Assembly: GCA_037176845.1 (NCBI GenBank)
Contig: JAYKXP010000015.1
Span: 310,001-374,000 of the forward strand
Direction: 5' to 3'
Length of the DNA: 64,000 nucleotides
DNA from: Paramarasmius palmivorus
Taxonomy: Eukaryota; Basidiomycota; Agaricomycetes; Agaricales; Marasmiaceae
The first letter of the stretch is position 1, and each line of letters opens with the position of its first letter. Position numbers and translations under genes: made by a program. The notes under the pieces were generated by a model. The model was not told the origin of the DNA. It did no database searches and saw only the letters and a list, made by a program, of their open reading frames with translations. Shown here piece after piece: positions 46,101 to 59,253 of the stretch.

Positions 46101-47380
46101 GGTGGCCTCTGCTAGGGGTCGAGTGTACCTCAAACCGAAGTTTGTCGGTAGCTGTCGACGGCATCTTCAAGACTGCCGTCTTCATAGATATAGAACCTCG
46201 ACTAGCGATTGTTTCGTCCTCCTGATGTCGATAGTACGACAAGACGCCATTTCGAAGCACGAACCATCGGGTATTGTACCCTTTCGCGACATTGGTATAT
46301 TTGTTGAGGTACCCCTTGAGTTCTGGAGGTTCAGAAGCAGGTGCTTGTGTTTGGATGAGCGTCGTGTCATGGTTTGCGACTGAACTATTGTCAGAAAAAA
46401 GCACTTTGAAAACGAACGGGTGAACTCACATTGGCGCAGGAACACCCTCACTCGGTCGTCCTTGCCAGTACCCTCGTACGCTACCTTGCCTCGTCGATCT
46501 CGAACGAAAACATCGGCACCAGCGCGCACAGCAAGTTCGATGAGTCTCAGATCCTTGCGTTTAGCCGCTTCATGTAATAATGAATTGCCCGAGTCGTCAT
46601 CGAGGTAAGAGAGGTTTATGTGTCGCACTCGAGGCGATTCCAGTAAATTTAGGAGTGCAGGAGAAGGTTGTGAGTTCGGAGGGGACAATATATAGCTGTG
46701 GAGTAATGATCGGTAGGATGCGTTGAGGAATTCACGGGAATCTGAATGTTTTTAGTCAAGGCGTTGCAGGCTTGCTAGCAAACTCACTCTCAATTGCACG
46801 AACAACGTCTTTTCCCTTTGCTACCTCTTTGCATGTCCGACCTTGGGCATCCAAGAGCGTATCATTGATGTCTTCTTGCTCCAGTAGAATGTTTACAACG
46901 TCCACTCGTCCGAGAGACGCAGCTAAATGAAGCGCCGTTGTTCCGGAACCAGGTGGATGGACACCATTGGGTGAGATGGCGCGATGTGATAACAGCAATT
47001 GGATAGTTTCAACTAGAGACAAGTCAGTCCAAAGTTAACCTCCTAAGACAGCGGTAACCACGCACCTGAACCACATCTAATAGCTAGATGTAGTGCTGCA
47101 GCCCCCGTGTCAAGGTCTCCATCTATTGACCTCCGCTTATCCTTGCTAATTTCATTTAGGAACGGGTGTATAAGTGCAGGGTCCCCTAACGAAGCGTGAG
47201 TACGTGTACACGAATAGAGCTCGGTTACATACCGCCACGAAGCGCCGATAAGAGTTTGACTTGATACAAAGGTTCGGTAACACCTTCACGAGAACCTTGT
47301 CAGGGTCAAAATGTGTACAATAGTGAATCGTACACACTGGCTGATTCTTGTTGGAGTGAGGTCGCTGCGGATGGCGGCAT
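43143..47380 (-). CDS. Oxysterol-binding protein, ankyrin-PH-ORD type (Osh1-like)
   Basis: The start [14 protein letters not shown] splices through a 56-nt intron to [20 protein letters not shown]. Ankyrin repeats follow ([20 protein letters not shown].., [40 protein letters not shown]). A PH domain comes next ([36 protein letters not shown]), then a long Ser/Thr/Asp-rich linker with an acidic [17 protein letters not shown] motif of FFAT type. The lipid-binding ORD holds [32 protein letters not shown] and [11 protein letters not shown] segments, ending at 43143. The EQVSHHPP signature is intact. By family it exchanges sterol or phosphatidylinositol 4-phosphate at membrane contacts between ER, Golgi and vacuole. 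About 1,200 residues with ten or more short introns. Confidence 0.93.
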
Positions 47381-47790
47381 TGTAGCCTAAATTTAATAGA
47401 AATTGAGGTATTGGTCGTAGCAATATGTCGCAGAAATATTATAGTGGGGGTATTGAAGAGGAAGGTAATTTGGGGAATGATGGTGGACGACGCCAGCAAG
47501 GAACGAGGGGTCTGAGAAACTTGGGGACCAATGACAAAAGTGACAAGTGACACGTGGAAATGGGCGCCTGGTACTGGCGTCAAAATCCTGCAGGATCAAG
47601 AACAGAGTAAATCTTTATTCGGTATTTACAGCTGACAGGCTGATCTACTTAAGCTTATCGGAATCGCAAAGAAGGTTCGACATGATATAGCAGTCTGGGC
47701 GGACATTCTGGGCTTCAAGAAGAGAACGAAAACACCAACAAGATGGTAGAAAAGTCCGGGACATTGAACCAGGTGAGCATCCGACAATCG
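47381..47790. other. Intergenic between two minus-strand genes
   Basis: The promoter of the oxysterol-binding gene and the 3' flank of the HNH gene, about 410 bp. No gene-like frame. Confidence 0.5.
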
Positions 47791-49148
47791 TTAGTCTTCA
47801 TTGCTGCTGTGCTCAACACCGTTCATCCAGGACTGGACCTTCAAGATGTTCTCCTTCTTTTCACGCTGCTGTGCAGAAATGAGCCAAATATAATCAATGA
47901 GGCTTAAGGAGCAGCTAGCCTCCTCGGAGTCTGTGTCATCCTTTGGACGAGACAATCCACCACGAGCTCTGTATTGTTCACCAACGAACGTGGTAAATCT
48001 GTTATATTCCTCATCTTGCACAGCGAATACCGCCAGCGCCGTGCTTCCATAGTGAAAATCCCATATGCAATCCAGGACGCTCTGATCCTTGTGTCTAGGT
48101 GGAGGTAGCTTGACTAGTTTTCCGTTCCATAGGGTTTTGTCGTTGAACATGCCCAAAAACATGTAATCAAAAAACAGAGACTCATCCAATATGTGAAAGT
48201 GGATGGTAGTGTCGATGCTATTGGCAGGTACTTTCGCCTGGTCCGATGGGTAACTCGATATGTGTACATGTTCTCGCCCCATACTCTCGTTAGGAACCTG
48301 ACAATGCGGATACAGATCAGAAGGTGCTGAACACAATTACGAAACGCAGTTACCCTCAAGAAACTAATCGATGGAGGTAGTCCTGGGCGACCAAAAATAT
48401 CTGGCGAGCTTCCTAAGAATTTGTGAAAGGTAGGATTGATAACGAGCCCATTGCGTGGATCATCAATAGAGCATATCCGATTTCCAGTGATGAGAGAGAT
48501 ATACTTTGGTCACTACAATCAGACATGTTTGAAGGACATGAGATAGTAGCTGATTACTTACGGTGTCATTCTTTACATGAGGAACAATATGAACCGCTTC
48601 AGCACCTATGCGCTTCGGTCCTCCCGTGTATTTGAAGGTGGCCCTGGTGTCTTGGATAGTACACCAGTAATAGGTGGCTGTTTCCCCATTGGCAAGCGTC
48701 GTCTCAAATTCGTCCCGAAGTTCAACATCCTCTCCAAACTTTGGATCTTGAGATGGTGCTTCTTCGTCGTAGTCCAAGGAATTAGAATGTCGCTCCATGA
48801 GTGTGAGAGGATCTGCAATATAACTTTCGTTGTCCCATTCTGTTTTCTGGTAAGCAGAAGTCTCGGCCACAGAAACACGTGTAATTCACCGACTTGGTAC
48901 TTGAGCGAACATACTTCGGCAATGTCTATGTGGCTGTTTTTGTCCAGTTCGTTGCCATTACTATCCCAGAGCTTGCCAGGAAGAGGAACAATGCAACGCA
49001 TGGTGTGTAGAATCCACCGAACTGGGTATTCTGTAACGGCAGCGATGACCGACAGGGGTATCTTGAGTATCAGATTGTAAACTTCCACTGCATCGCAACC
49101 GGATTTCTTGATGAATTTGAGCGCAATGGAGAAGGTGGGTCCAGCCAT
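47791..49148 (-). CDS. HNH-type domain protein of a mushroom-expanded family
   Basis: Starts MAGPTFSIALKFIKKSGCDA, typical of the family's short N-terminal beta region (YPVRWILHTMRCIV). After an intron comes AETSAYQKTEWDNESYIADP, then ATYYWCTIQD..GAEAVHIVPHVKNDT. A second intron leads to DQ-ISLITGNRICSIDDPRNG and LVINPTFHKFLG. The AHIVPH..IDDxRNGLhhNPhhHK pattern is that of the fungal HNH_2-like nuclease domain: the first His in HIVPH, then DDPRNG, then the His of FHK. A C-terminal region with a LHYGSTALAVFAVQDEEYNR-like segment ends at 47791. HNH domains cut DNA or bind it with a metal; no substrate is known for this fungal branch. About 410 residues. Start chosen at the first Met before the family motif. 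Confidence 0.75.
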
Positions 49149-50156
49149 GATGAGTAGCGGAAGCAGCAAAGCCTTGCACTCATGGTTCGAGTTGAAGTTG
49201 TGGCGTGAGTTACTTTCGTGGGAATGCGTGATGTAAAAAGTTTCCACAAGCCTACAGAAGGCCAACAAACTCTCACCACAACCAAAGTGAGCACACGACA
49301 TTTCAAACTTTCCTGCTTGTAGCTGATTTTTCAACACATAGAATGAGAGAAAAGTGGAAGAAAAAGAGATCCAGAAGGCTCAGACGCAAGCGCAGAAAAA
49401 TGAGAGCTCGTTCCAGTGCGTACCTTTTTTTTTCCTTCGCAGAATTACTTTTTTGACGATCGATCCTGCAGAGTAAAGGAGGGAATACGCTTGAAAAATC
49501 ATTGTATTTTGCTTCCTTGCGCAATGTGATCCATGCATATGAACATCAGCCACAATCGGCGCCGCACCCCGTCCGATAGTGATCAATCAACAAACGTTTC
49601 ATTGCCAGAGCCAAGCCGGATGAACGGATAGTCTAAAGGACTGTATACTATCTTGTGTCAGGCCTTCAGGTTTCAAAGGCTAGTAAAGAGTTCCAGCCTG
49701 AGCAACGCAGCCAATCCTGCTATCGGCCATTCCAAAGATCTGATAAAGAGAGCGGAAACTGCGGTCGAGAGGCTGGAGTGCTCTCGTTCGTTTCTTTGTA
49801 GTTTTCTCTGGCCTAAGGTACCGAAATCATCTACGTATACGTCTACTCGAGAATCTAGTCTGCTACGCACTCCAGTGCGTAGCAGGAGACTGTTGATTGC
49901 GGTTTGCGGGAGTCAACATTCAACCGACTACCGACAGCTTGGGCGCTAAAAATGTGCAACGCGCCCTTTCCGTCCCGCCATCATTGAAAAAAAGACCCGC
50001 AGACCCGTCTTGCCCTCGACAATATGAATAATGCCCTGAAGTCATAAAACTCTCGGGTACCTCTAGATCTCAGACGACTCGGTAGCGGATAAAATCATAT
50101 TCAAACCAATATAAGGATCCCCGAAGGAAAATGAAGGCTACAACACTTTCCTTTCT
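49149..50156. other. Divergent promoter region, HNH gene and ABC transporter
   Basis: About 1 kb without a supported gene. It includes a perfect hairpin (49860-49885) and, right before the transporter ATG, ccaatataagg (50106-50116), a CCAAT/TATA-like string. Confidence 0.5.
49860..49885. repeat. Perfect 12-bp inverted repeat with 2-nt loop
   Basis: ctgctacgcact, then cc, then agtgcgtagcag: the two arms are exact reverse complements. Near-palindromic, in non-coding DNA about 270 bp upstream of the transporter start. Confidence 0.9.
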
Positions 50157-53100
50157 ATGGACCCACAGACGTCTACCCATGAGACTGCATCAGCGGATAC
50201 GATGCAAGAGGAGGAGTCAGTCCAAAGAATGGACTTGCAGCGCATTCTTGGAGATGTCGTTCGACAGTGAGTAACCGCCTTCTCATCGTCTCCGATCCTT
50301 CTCATTGTTCCCTCATAGGATGGACGAGGCCGACCTCAAGTCGAGGGAGATTGGAGTAATGTTTGAAGACTTACGCGTTGTCGGCCTTGGATCTACCTCT
50401 TCTTATCAAGCAACTTTTGGTTCACTATTCAACCCTCAAGTCATCCTGGAGAACATCCAAAAGATGCGACACCCAACTACGCGAGATCTTCTTTTGGGAT
50501 TTGAAGGAGTTGTGAAGCCAGGAGAAATGCTTCGTGCGTTGCATTCATTCTGCTCGGTGCTCTTTACTGAACTACTCGTCATAGTTGTTCTCGGACGTCC
50601 TGGGGCTGGATGTACCACTCTGCTTAAAACCCTTGCGAACCAGAGAGAAGAGTTTCACTCCACAGAAGGCACCGTGCTCTACGATTCCTTCACTCCGCAA
50701 GAGATTAGGAACACATACCGAGGAGACGTCCTATTCTGTCCTGAAGGTAGGTGTCTCTTCCATCCGCATTGCACTGCTGGTTAACCAAACAACACGTTAG
50801 ATGACATCCACTTTCCGACCCTCACCGTTGACGAAACCATCAAGTTTGCTGCCAGGCTAAGAGCACCTCATAACCGTTTAGGATATTCCCGAGAAGAATA
50901 CGTCGACGCTGTTACCGATACACTACTCACCGTCTTCGGTTTGAAGGAGGTACGCAACACCCTAATTGGTGATGCTGGGATCAGGGGTGTCTCCGGTGGG
51001 CAGAAGAAACGAGTCTCTATTTGTGAGACTCTAGCCACTAGACCTCGACTCGTTTCTTGGGACAAGTGAGTCGCAAGTCCACGTCTCGTTGCTCGTATGA
51101 CCTTGCTGATAATTTTCTGTTCAGCTCCACACGTGGACTCGATGCATCCACAGCTCTCGAGTTTATTCAAGCTCTTAGAACTTTTACCGATGTAGCTCGC
51201 ATGACTACCATTGTTTCCCTGTATCAGCCTGGAGAGTCCTTGTACAAGCACTTCGACAAGGTACGTCCTACTCTTTGCCTTATTACAGGCAGCTCATGGT
51301 TCCTTCCAGGTCTGCGTACTCTACGAGGGCAAAATGGCCTACTTTGGACCAGCCTCTGAAGCACGATCCTACTTCATCAACATGGGCTACGAACCAGCTA
51401 ACCGACAGACTACCGCCGACTTCCTTGTCGCTGTCACCGATCCCAACGGTCGGATTCCTCGTCTAGATATGCATATTTCTATGTTGCCGTCTACTGCAGA
51501 GGAATACGCGATTCAATTTCGCAAGTCGGACCATGCGAGAGAAAACCGTGCTGCGATTGAAGCGTACAAGGCCGAATTCGTTGGCAAGCCACAACTTAAG
51601 GAATCTTACGCGGTTAGCGCGCAGGACGAGCATTCGAAGCACACTAGGAAAGCTTCACCTTATTTGATTTCATGGGCAATGCAGGCTCGTGCAGTAGCCA
51701 TTAGGAGAATCAAGATGCTCAAGGGTGATTGGCTAGCATTGGGGTTGAACACATTGTGAGTTTGCTTGTCTTCTTATCGTAACTCAAAGCCTGATATTTT
51801 CCGCAGCTTCTTCGTTTTTGAAGCGTTACTCGCTGGTTTCGTCTTCCTAAAGGTTTCTGGCGAAACAAAAGGCTACTTCTCTCGCGGAGGAGTCATTTAT
51901 TTGTGAGCTCAGACCGTATTATGCTAGGATCTTGGGCCTGACTTCATACCAAACAAGCGCTTTACTCTTCTCGGCACTCATGACCATGTCCGAAATCCCT
52001 GCACTCTTTGGTCAACGGGCAGTAGTACTCCGACATAAGAAATATGCCTTACATCACCCCTTCATCGACATGGCCGCTCTCTTCCTCGTGGATCTTCCTA
52101 TTACCCTCCTTCAGCTCCTCGTCTTCTCTGCGATTCTCTACTCGTTGGTACAGCTACAACAGTCTGCAGGGCAATTCTTGTGAGTCTGTCGATACCTTTG
52201 TTAATTTCAAATCCCTGATAGTTGAACTACTAGCGTGTTCTTTCTGTTCATTCTGAGTTCCTCGCTTGCGATGAAAGGATGGTTCAGGGCTCTGTCTGCG
52301 GCATTCTCTGAGGAAGGTAAGTTGTTGTCATGTATCATCCAACTACATTTACTGATACTATATCAGCACCTGCACAGGCTCTTGCAGGAGTCAGTATAAT
52401 GGCTATAGCAATCTATACTGGTATGTGCTCACTCTCATTGGCGTTCATTTGACTAACATATCTCCCTAGGTTACACTGTTCCGAAACCGGCGATGATTGG
52501 AGGCCTCAAATGGATCTCTTATCTGAACGTATGTTGCCATAGCTGCTGCCTTCTCCCAACTTCTCAGTACCTTGTTATGTAGCCCCTCCGCTACGCGTTC
52601 GAATCGATAATCACCAACGAATTCCGAACCGTCAATGGCAGATGCAGCGGCCTTGTGCCTCAGGGACCGGGCTATGAGAATGTCTCGATCGCCAATCAGG
52701 CGTGTCCTACGGTTGGCTCTACTCCCGGGAACGCTTTCGTACGTGGTGCTTCATACATGGAGTTATCATATGGGTTCAGCTACTCGAATACTTGGAAGGT
52801 ACGATAACTCACTCCGTTGATGATAAATGACACTAACATCACCCACAGAACTTCGGTATTCTCGTGGCCTTCATAATCGGCTTCGTTGGCGCATCTCTCA
52901 TCTTCACCGAGATCAATGCTCGTACACCAGCAAACTCCGGTGCTACGCTCTACAGGAGAAACGCCAAGAACAAGTTACCTCGTAATGGGAAAGCTCGTGA
53001 CGAGGAAGAGAAATTGGGGGAGACCGTCACTGTCGTCGATTCTGGTGAATTGAACGAGAAGGACCGCAATATGCACATGCAGGTTGAGGAAGTCAGGACT

Positions 53101-55667
53101 CCAGGTTCAGTTTCGACTATCGCGCCTCCGGTTGCCAAGGACATCTTCTCGTGGCAAAACGTGAACTATACTGTTCAAATGAAGGATGGAAGTTCGCGCC
53201 AGCTACTCAACAACGTTACCGGATTTGTGGCCCCAGGAAAACTCACCGCACTCATGGGTGAGTCTGGGGCAGGCAAGGTTGGTGTCTTTCCTTCCTTCTA
53301 TTTCGCTCTTACTCACGGCCAGTTCTTAGACCACGCTCCTTAACGTATTGGCCGAACGAGTCGACACTGGTGTTGTCACTGGAGACAAGCTTGTCAATGG
53401 CCGAGAGCTTCCTTCGGACTTCCAGGCGCAAACGTGAGTGTGGTTTCTTTGACATGACGACCTGGCTGATATCCCATATAGTGGTTACTGTCAGCAAACC
53501 GACACCCACGTCCCTAGCGCTACCGTCCGGGAAGCACTTTTGTTTTCAGCCAAGCTTCGTCAACCTCATTCGGTGCCTTTGGCTGAAAAGGAAGCTTAGT
53601 AAGTCCCATCACCTCTCACCTCGTCCGCGTCTCCTAAACTATACCAACAGCGTCGATAAGTGTCTCAAGATGTGTGGCCTGGAAGCATTCCGGGATGCAA
53701 CCGTTGGATCTCTCAACATTGAGAACCGCAAGAGGACAACTATTGCTGTCGAGCTTGCTGCGAAGGTATGTTGATTCCGACCGTTTCCTTGTTACATGCT
53801 CACTTCAACATCGACAGCCCAAACTACTCTTGTTCTTGGATGAGCCAACATCTGGTCTAGATTCACAAAGTGCTTGGGGTATCATGTCGTTCTTGAGAGA
53901 TCTCGCGAATAGTGGGCAAGCAATTCTATGCACGTACGTACCCTTTCCAATTGCCTATATTGCGGCATGGACTGATGGGTAAACTAGCATTCACCAGCCT
54001 TCTGCTGAGCTGTTTCAGGTGTTCGATCGCCTCCTCTTATTGAGGAAAGGTGGCGAGACTGTCTTCTTCGGCGACCTCGGGCACAATGCCACCTCATTAA
54101 TCAGTTACTTTGAACGCAATGGTTCCCGAGCTTGTCAGCCTGAGGAGAATCCGTACGTCTGTATGCTTTGCTGCTCACCATCTCTTACTAAATCTCCGGG
54201 TTTTCAGCGCTGAGTTCATGCTCGATGTCATTGGAGCCGGTGCAACTGCCGAAAGCGTGCAAGATTGGCACCAAATCTGGCGCGGGTCTCCTGAGAAGGA
54301 ACAACTGGATAAGGATCTCGAGAACATCCATGAAGAAGGCCGTCGTCGACCACCCGTCAAAGCTACATTTGACCAAGAATTCGCAACGCCGTGGTGGTAT
54401 CAGACTTGGGAGCTACTTAAACGCAACTCGACCTCCCACTATCGCGATCCCACGTACATCTTGTCGAAACTCGTGTTATTCATCTTCACCGGTATCTTCA
54501 TCGGGTTCTCGTTTTTCAAGGCGAAGAATAGTCAGCAAGGGAATCAGAACAAGCTTTTCGTAAGTTCTCCTTCTCGTTGACGTATGCCATCGATCTCACC
54601 ATAAGTTACCCTAGGCAATCTTCATGGCCACTATCATTTGGTAAGTGTGCTGTGTACATATGGCCTTGATCTCCGAGCTGATTCGCTCTTGATAGCGTTC
54701 CTCTCGCAGATCAGCTTATCGTGTTATACATCCGCATGAGAAATATCTACGAAATCCGGGAGAAGCCAAGTCGGATGTACAGCTGGACAGCCCTAGTGAC
54801 CTCTCAGATCCTAACAGAACTGCCATGGAATATCTTGGGTGGCATCCTGTTCTTCTTATGCTGGTACTGGACTGTCGGTTTCCCGACATCGCGAGCTGGA
54901 TACACCTTCCTCATGATCTCCATCATCCTCCCGTTCTATTTCACGTCTCTGGGTCAAGTTGCGGGTGCTATGAGTCCCAATGCTGAAATTGGCGGGATTG
55001 TGTTCAGCTTTATCATATCATTCGTGTTGATGTTGTGAGTACTACAGTGCTGTTTGGGTCTTTTAGGAGATATACTGACGACGTAAATCGCAGTAATGGT
55101 GTCATGCAACCGTACAAGGAACTCGGATGGTGGAAGTGGCTGTACCGCGCTACACCTTTCACGTACCTCATCGAGGGCCTCGTTGTCAATGGTATGTGTT
55201 CACCAAAAAAAAGAAAGATACGGACTGACTGACTCTCCGCAGCCGTGGGACACGACAGGGTTGTCTGCTCGCCTCTTGAGCTGGCAACGATTACACCTCC
55301 AGCGAGCCAAACTTGCGGACAATACATGGCTCAATGGCTATCCACAGCTGGCGGTTATGTCGTCAACCCCAATGATACCACTGCGTGCCAGTACTGCTCA
55401 ACTGCGACTGCCGATGTTCTGTTCGATTCGGCTTTCCATATGAAATATTCTTCTCGCTGGAGAAATGTAGGAATCATGGCTGCGTTCCTCTTCTTCAATG
55501 TTCGTGTTTTACATGACATTTCCCCTTTGGTTACTGAAACTGACCCTGTTTCACAGATTGCCGCTACCTACTTCTTCACCTACTGGTGTCGACTCCGCAC
55601 TTGGAGTACGATTGAAACGATCTCTAAAAAACTGCGTCGGCTTCCTGAAGAGTCTCAGCACGACTAA
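50157..55667 (+). CDS. PDR-type ABC transporter (ABCG full transporter)
   Basis: A complete two-half transporter in the NBD-TMD-NBD-TMD order. NBD1: Walker A with the PDR-specific Cys, [16 protein letters not shown]; signature [13 protein letters not shown]; degenerate Walker [17 protein letters not shown]1 includes [13 protein letters not shown] before it and several hydrophobic helices (51770-52440). The linker is acidic and Lys-rich (52950-53100). NBD2: [30 protein letters not shown], degenerate signature [11 protein letters not shown], Walker [21 protein letters not shown]2 ends with [20 protein letters not shown] and a Cys-containing extracellular loop. The start [20 protein letters not shown] joins [20 protein letters not shown]. 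By family it is a plasma-membrane multidrug/lipid exporter. About 1,450 residues and many introns. No stop or frameshift was noted. Confidence 0.93.
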
Positions 55668-56076
55668 TTGCCTCGGGAATATGATACATCCATCCTACTA
55701 GAACATGAATGTTTGCTACTACTAAACTACATGTACATTGTATTTCTTGGAAATTTATGCATGCTTAATGATTCATCCTGAAGAATGAAAGGGCGAAGAA
55801 CGAAGAAAAATTTCTTTCAGTGACGACATTGCCAGGAACTGTAACACTTGGAGGTAGTAACCGTTGCAGCACTGAAGCGTTGATCGAGGACCTCGGGCCG
55901 AGGAAAAGAAAGTCGCACGATATCTCCTTCGAGCACGAAACGTCCATCTGCTGAGCGTTCACCCCGCCACTCTTACACTTGTTCTCTTTCAGTATTCCTC
56001 AGGCTTCTTTGCCTTTTTACCATCACCTACTCCTCTCATCAACTCCCCGGTCACCAAAATATCGGCTATATCTGCG
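55668..56076. other. Intergenic, 3' flank of transporter
   Basis: About 400 bp before the Mo25 start, holding both flanks. No gene-like frame. Confidence 0.5.
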
Positions 56077-57418
56077 ATGAATTTCTTTAAAACCAAGCAA
56101 AGAACCCCTCCAGATCTAGTTCGAGGGCTTCGTGACGCTATTCCGAGATTGGAATCTGGTGCACCCGGTGGAGAAACAAGGAGAAAGGTACGCAGATGTT
56201 GACTGCTCTGGCACTGATATCAACGCTCAAGACGTCTGCGGGATCTAGGCGAACGAAGATGTATCAAAGAATCTTCAACAGATCAAGGCTTTACTATACG
56301 GTGATGGCGGTGAGCATGTTAACCAATCCTCTATGGGTCACTGCTGAAGACCTTTTGCCCAAGATCCACTGCCCGAAGTCATAGCTCAACTGGCTCAAGA
56401 GACTTATAATACCGATCTCCTTCACCACCTGGTCCTGAACATTGCTCGCTTTGAATTCGAATCTCGCAAAGACGTCGTTCAAATTTTCAACAATCTCTTA
56501 CGACGACAAATCGGCTCTAGATGGCCCACGGTTGAATATCTTTCAGGAAAGCCCGAAATCATCTTTGCAACGCTGGCAGGATACGAGAACGAGGAGATTG
56601 CGCTGAACACAGGCATGATACTCAAAGAGATGTTAAGACATGAGCCACTGTGCAAGATATTGCTGTATTCTGACAAGTGAGTGCTCTAATTGCTGTTCCT
56701 GCCCTGATTTCGTCAGGGGGGAGGAGCATCTCCAGTTCCCATCTGATTCGAACGTCACAGGTTCTACAACTTCCCTCATTACATCGAAACAACTACATTT
56801 GGAATCTCTTGTGATGCCTTTGCCAACCTCAAAGAAACGCTAACACGGCACAAACCAATGGTCGCAGAATACCTCGACAAGAACTACGATCGAGTCCGTT
56901 TTCTAGCCCCTCTACCTCACGCTCTGATGACTCATTCCTTTCCTAGTTCTTCTCGTCATATACCACTCTCATTCTTTCGGAAAACTATGTGACTAAGCGG
57001 CAATCACTCAAACTACTGGGCGAAATCCTACTGGACCGCGCAAACTTCAACGTTATGACCCAGTACATCGCAAACGAAGCCAATCTGAAGATGATGATGA
57101 ATTTGTTGCGTGATAAGAGCAAGAACATTCAGTTTGAGGCCTTCCATGTATTCAAGGTATATGCCACTCATCACATTAGGACGGCTGGTTACTAAGATTC
57201 GTAATAGGTCTTTGTCGCCAACCCGAAGAAGCCTCCCCAGATTGAAACCATACTCCGAAGAAACAAAGAGAAGTTATTAGTTTTCCTCAAGAACTTTCAC
57301 AACGACAAAGAAGGTGCGCCAGCCGCTGTTTTCACTGAACGGCTTTAACCATCTCGTTCCAGACGAACAATTCAGCGACGAGAAGCAATTCCTCATTGTT
57401 CAGATTCAAGGACTGTAG
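56077..57418 (+). CDS. HYM1: Mo25/Hym1-like scaffold protein
   Basis: [20 protein letters not shown] starts it. Exons join [19 protein letters not shown].., [140 protein letters not shown] and [19 protein letters not shown], ending [15 protein letters not shown]. These are the helical repeats of the Mo25 family, near-complete (about 330 residues). In yeasts Hym1 acts in the RAM/MOR network with the NDR-type kinase to control polarity and cell separation; in animals Mo25 activates LKB1-STRAD. Introns are short with one near 56680-56760. No disruption seen. Confidence 0.92.
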
Positions 57419-57895
57419 TATCCCCGAACTCCGCCTGTTCTCTCCCGTCTCCTTCTGTACGATCTACATCCTTCTTGCATCATCTTACCACCATCAGCAA
57501 TCCTTTCAATGCACAACGCTATCCAACCTTAGTGATTCCTTTTAGTCTAGCCTCTTTTCACTGCATGTTGTAACCTGTACCGAGGATGGGACAACTAGAG
57601 TTATCCATAGCTCCCTCCGTCACTAGTTCATACCCCACTACGCCTTCCTTTCACCCTGCCTAGTGTTATTCAATTGATTATTACCCCTCGCAGTTGCAGT
57701 TGTTGTCGTTATTCCCCAATTTCCCTGTCGGCATCACTTTATCCATACTCAGTAGCACGCAGTCCTTTCAGTACGTTTCGGCACTCTTGCATGGTATGTA
57801 TGTACATCCATCATTCATTCCAATGAGATAATTCTTGTTCAACCGAGTACATATCGAGTTAACCTCTATAACTATATTCGCCACAACGTAACTAG
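57419..57895. other. Convergent 3' flanks
   Basis: Pyrimidine-rich and AT-rich DNA between the Mo25 and lactonase-like genes. No gene-like frame. Confidence 0.5.
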
Positions 57896-59194
57896 TTAGT
57901 TACATTCATGGGACTTCTCGACCCAGAGGAAGGTCGATCTTGTCGGAATCTCGGTATTTCTCGCTACCTCTTCCAAGTCTGCTCCACCGTCAATCCTCCT
58001 AAACACGGCCGTGCCTCCAGTCCCAGCTACACCGGCAGCAATCAAGAACTCGTCCCCTCCGTTCGAGATAGGTCCGATTTCCATACCACGGATCTGGCTG
58101 AGACCTGTATACACCTGCTTGACGAGTTTCAATCCCTCCTGCTCGGTTCCCTTTCCAACATATTCAAAGATGGCGATAGTGTCTCCTCTCGGGTCCAAGG
58201 CTTTCGGGTCGGTTGCGATGTTACGATTCGAAGCGTAAATGAAAGATCTAGGGAACTTTTCGGTTAAAGCGGGTATGAGAATCTCTGAGGCGCCCCATTG
58301 TGAACCAGCTGGTGCATCTTTGGGTATGATAGATGCGCTAGCGATGATGGGCGCAGTAACGTTCAACGACAGTTCTGGAAATGCTTGGACCGTGAGTGTG
58401 GAAGAGAGTTCGTGTAGAGTGAAGAGACGATTATCTACGATGGATGTTAGTGAAGTGTGCTGTGATACTCGATTCGTATTCGTACCTCTGGCAACAGCGT
58501 GTCGTGGACCACTCCCACTGGGTTGAGGAATGCTCCCTGCAATACTCCATTCCCCGCCCTTTTGTTTCAGTCTCCATACTACGTCGTCTCCCTAATCAAG
58601 CCCCAAAAGTTAGAAACTAAATGAGCAAACAGCAAAAAGCACCACATACAAGATCAGGAACGAGAATTTCGTCGCCATGCTCCGCGACTTGATGGGGATG
58701 AGAACCATCCTGTCGCTCTATATCAACTGGGTTGGTGGGCGCAGGGAAGGTGATTATAGGTGCGGAAGAGTTGTCAAACTTCAACGGGTTTGAAGTTGTT
58801 GGTATAACCCGCCCGTCTCCACTAACATAGTTCATCACGGCGACTTCTCCAGTAGACAAAGCAAGTGTAAATGCCGGAGTGTCACCTCCAGAGGAAACTG
58901 TATCAAAGGGGCCACTGATGACACCATCCGGTGTGGTTGTGAACGATTGCAAAGCACCCGCGGATACTTCGTTGACCGCGCTGAAAAAAAAGTAATTGAT
59001 GAGATGAAATTTCAGAAACTGTACACTCAAAATACTTACTAGAAGATACTGTGATTAGTGGGGTGTCCAGTAATCCACGTGGGATTTTCTCCAGTAGTGA
59101 AGTTTCCTGTCACTGACAGAGACGCAGTCCATGGATCGAAGAGGTAGGTATTGATGAATGTATCGTGGCCTCCCGCAAGAATAGTGAACGCCAT
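57896..59194 (-). CDS. Lactonase-like beta-propeller protein, copy 1
   Basis: Spliced from MAFTILAGGHDTFINTYLFD, ..TWITGHPTNHSIF / YAVNEVSAGALQSFTTTPDG, ..GDTPAFTLALSTGEVAVMNY, IITFPAPTNPVDIERQDGSH, PHQVAEHGDEILVPDLGDDV, GSGPRHAVARDNRLFTLHEL, SFIYASNRNIATDPKALDPR, GDTIAIFEYVGKGTEQEGLK and GMEIGPISNGGDEFLIAAGV. The HPHQ, GPRH and YASNRN blocks belong to the seven-bladed 6-phosphogluconolactonase/lactonase (YbhE-type) family. In such propellers His/Asn/Glu residues line a metal-binding centre. It may hydrolyse a lactone such as that of a sugar acid; the substrate is not known. About 380 residues. A near-identical second copy lies 567 bp upstream. Ends TAA at 57896-57898. Confidence 0.85.
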
Positions 59195-59245
59195 GTAGAT
59201 GTGAAGAGAACGAGCGGCGAAACTTGACAACGAAACTATGGGCGT

Positions 59246-59253
59246 TATATATT
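59246..59253 (-). promoter_or_regulatory. TATA-like box of lactonase-like copy 1
   Basis: The minus strand reads aatatataac about 50 bp upstream of the start at 59194. Plausible core promoter element. Confidence 0.4.

Noticed and set aside
43489..46383. Plus-strand ORFs across the oxysterol-binding gene
   Set aside because: They are antisense shadows of a clearly recognised protein on the minus strand.
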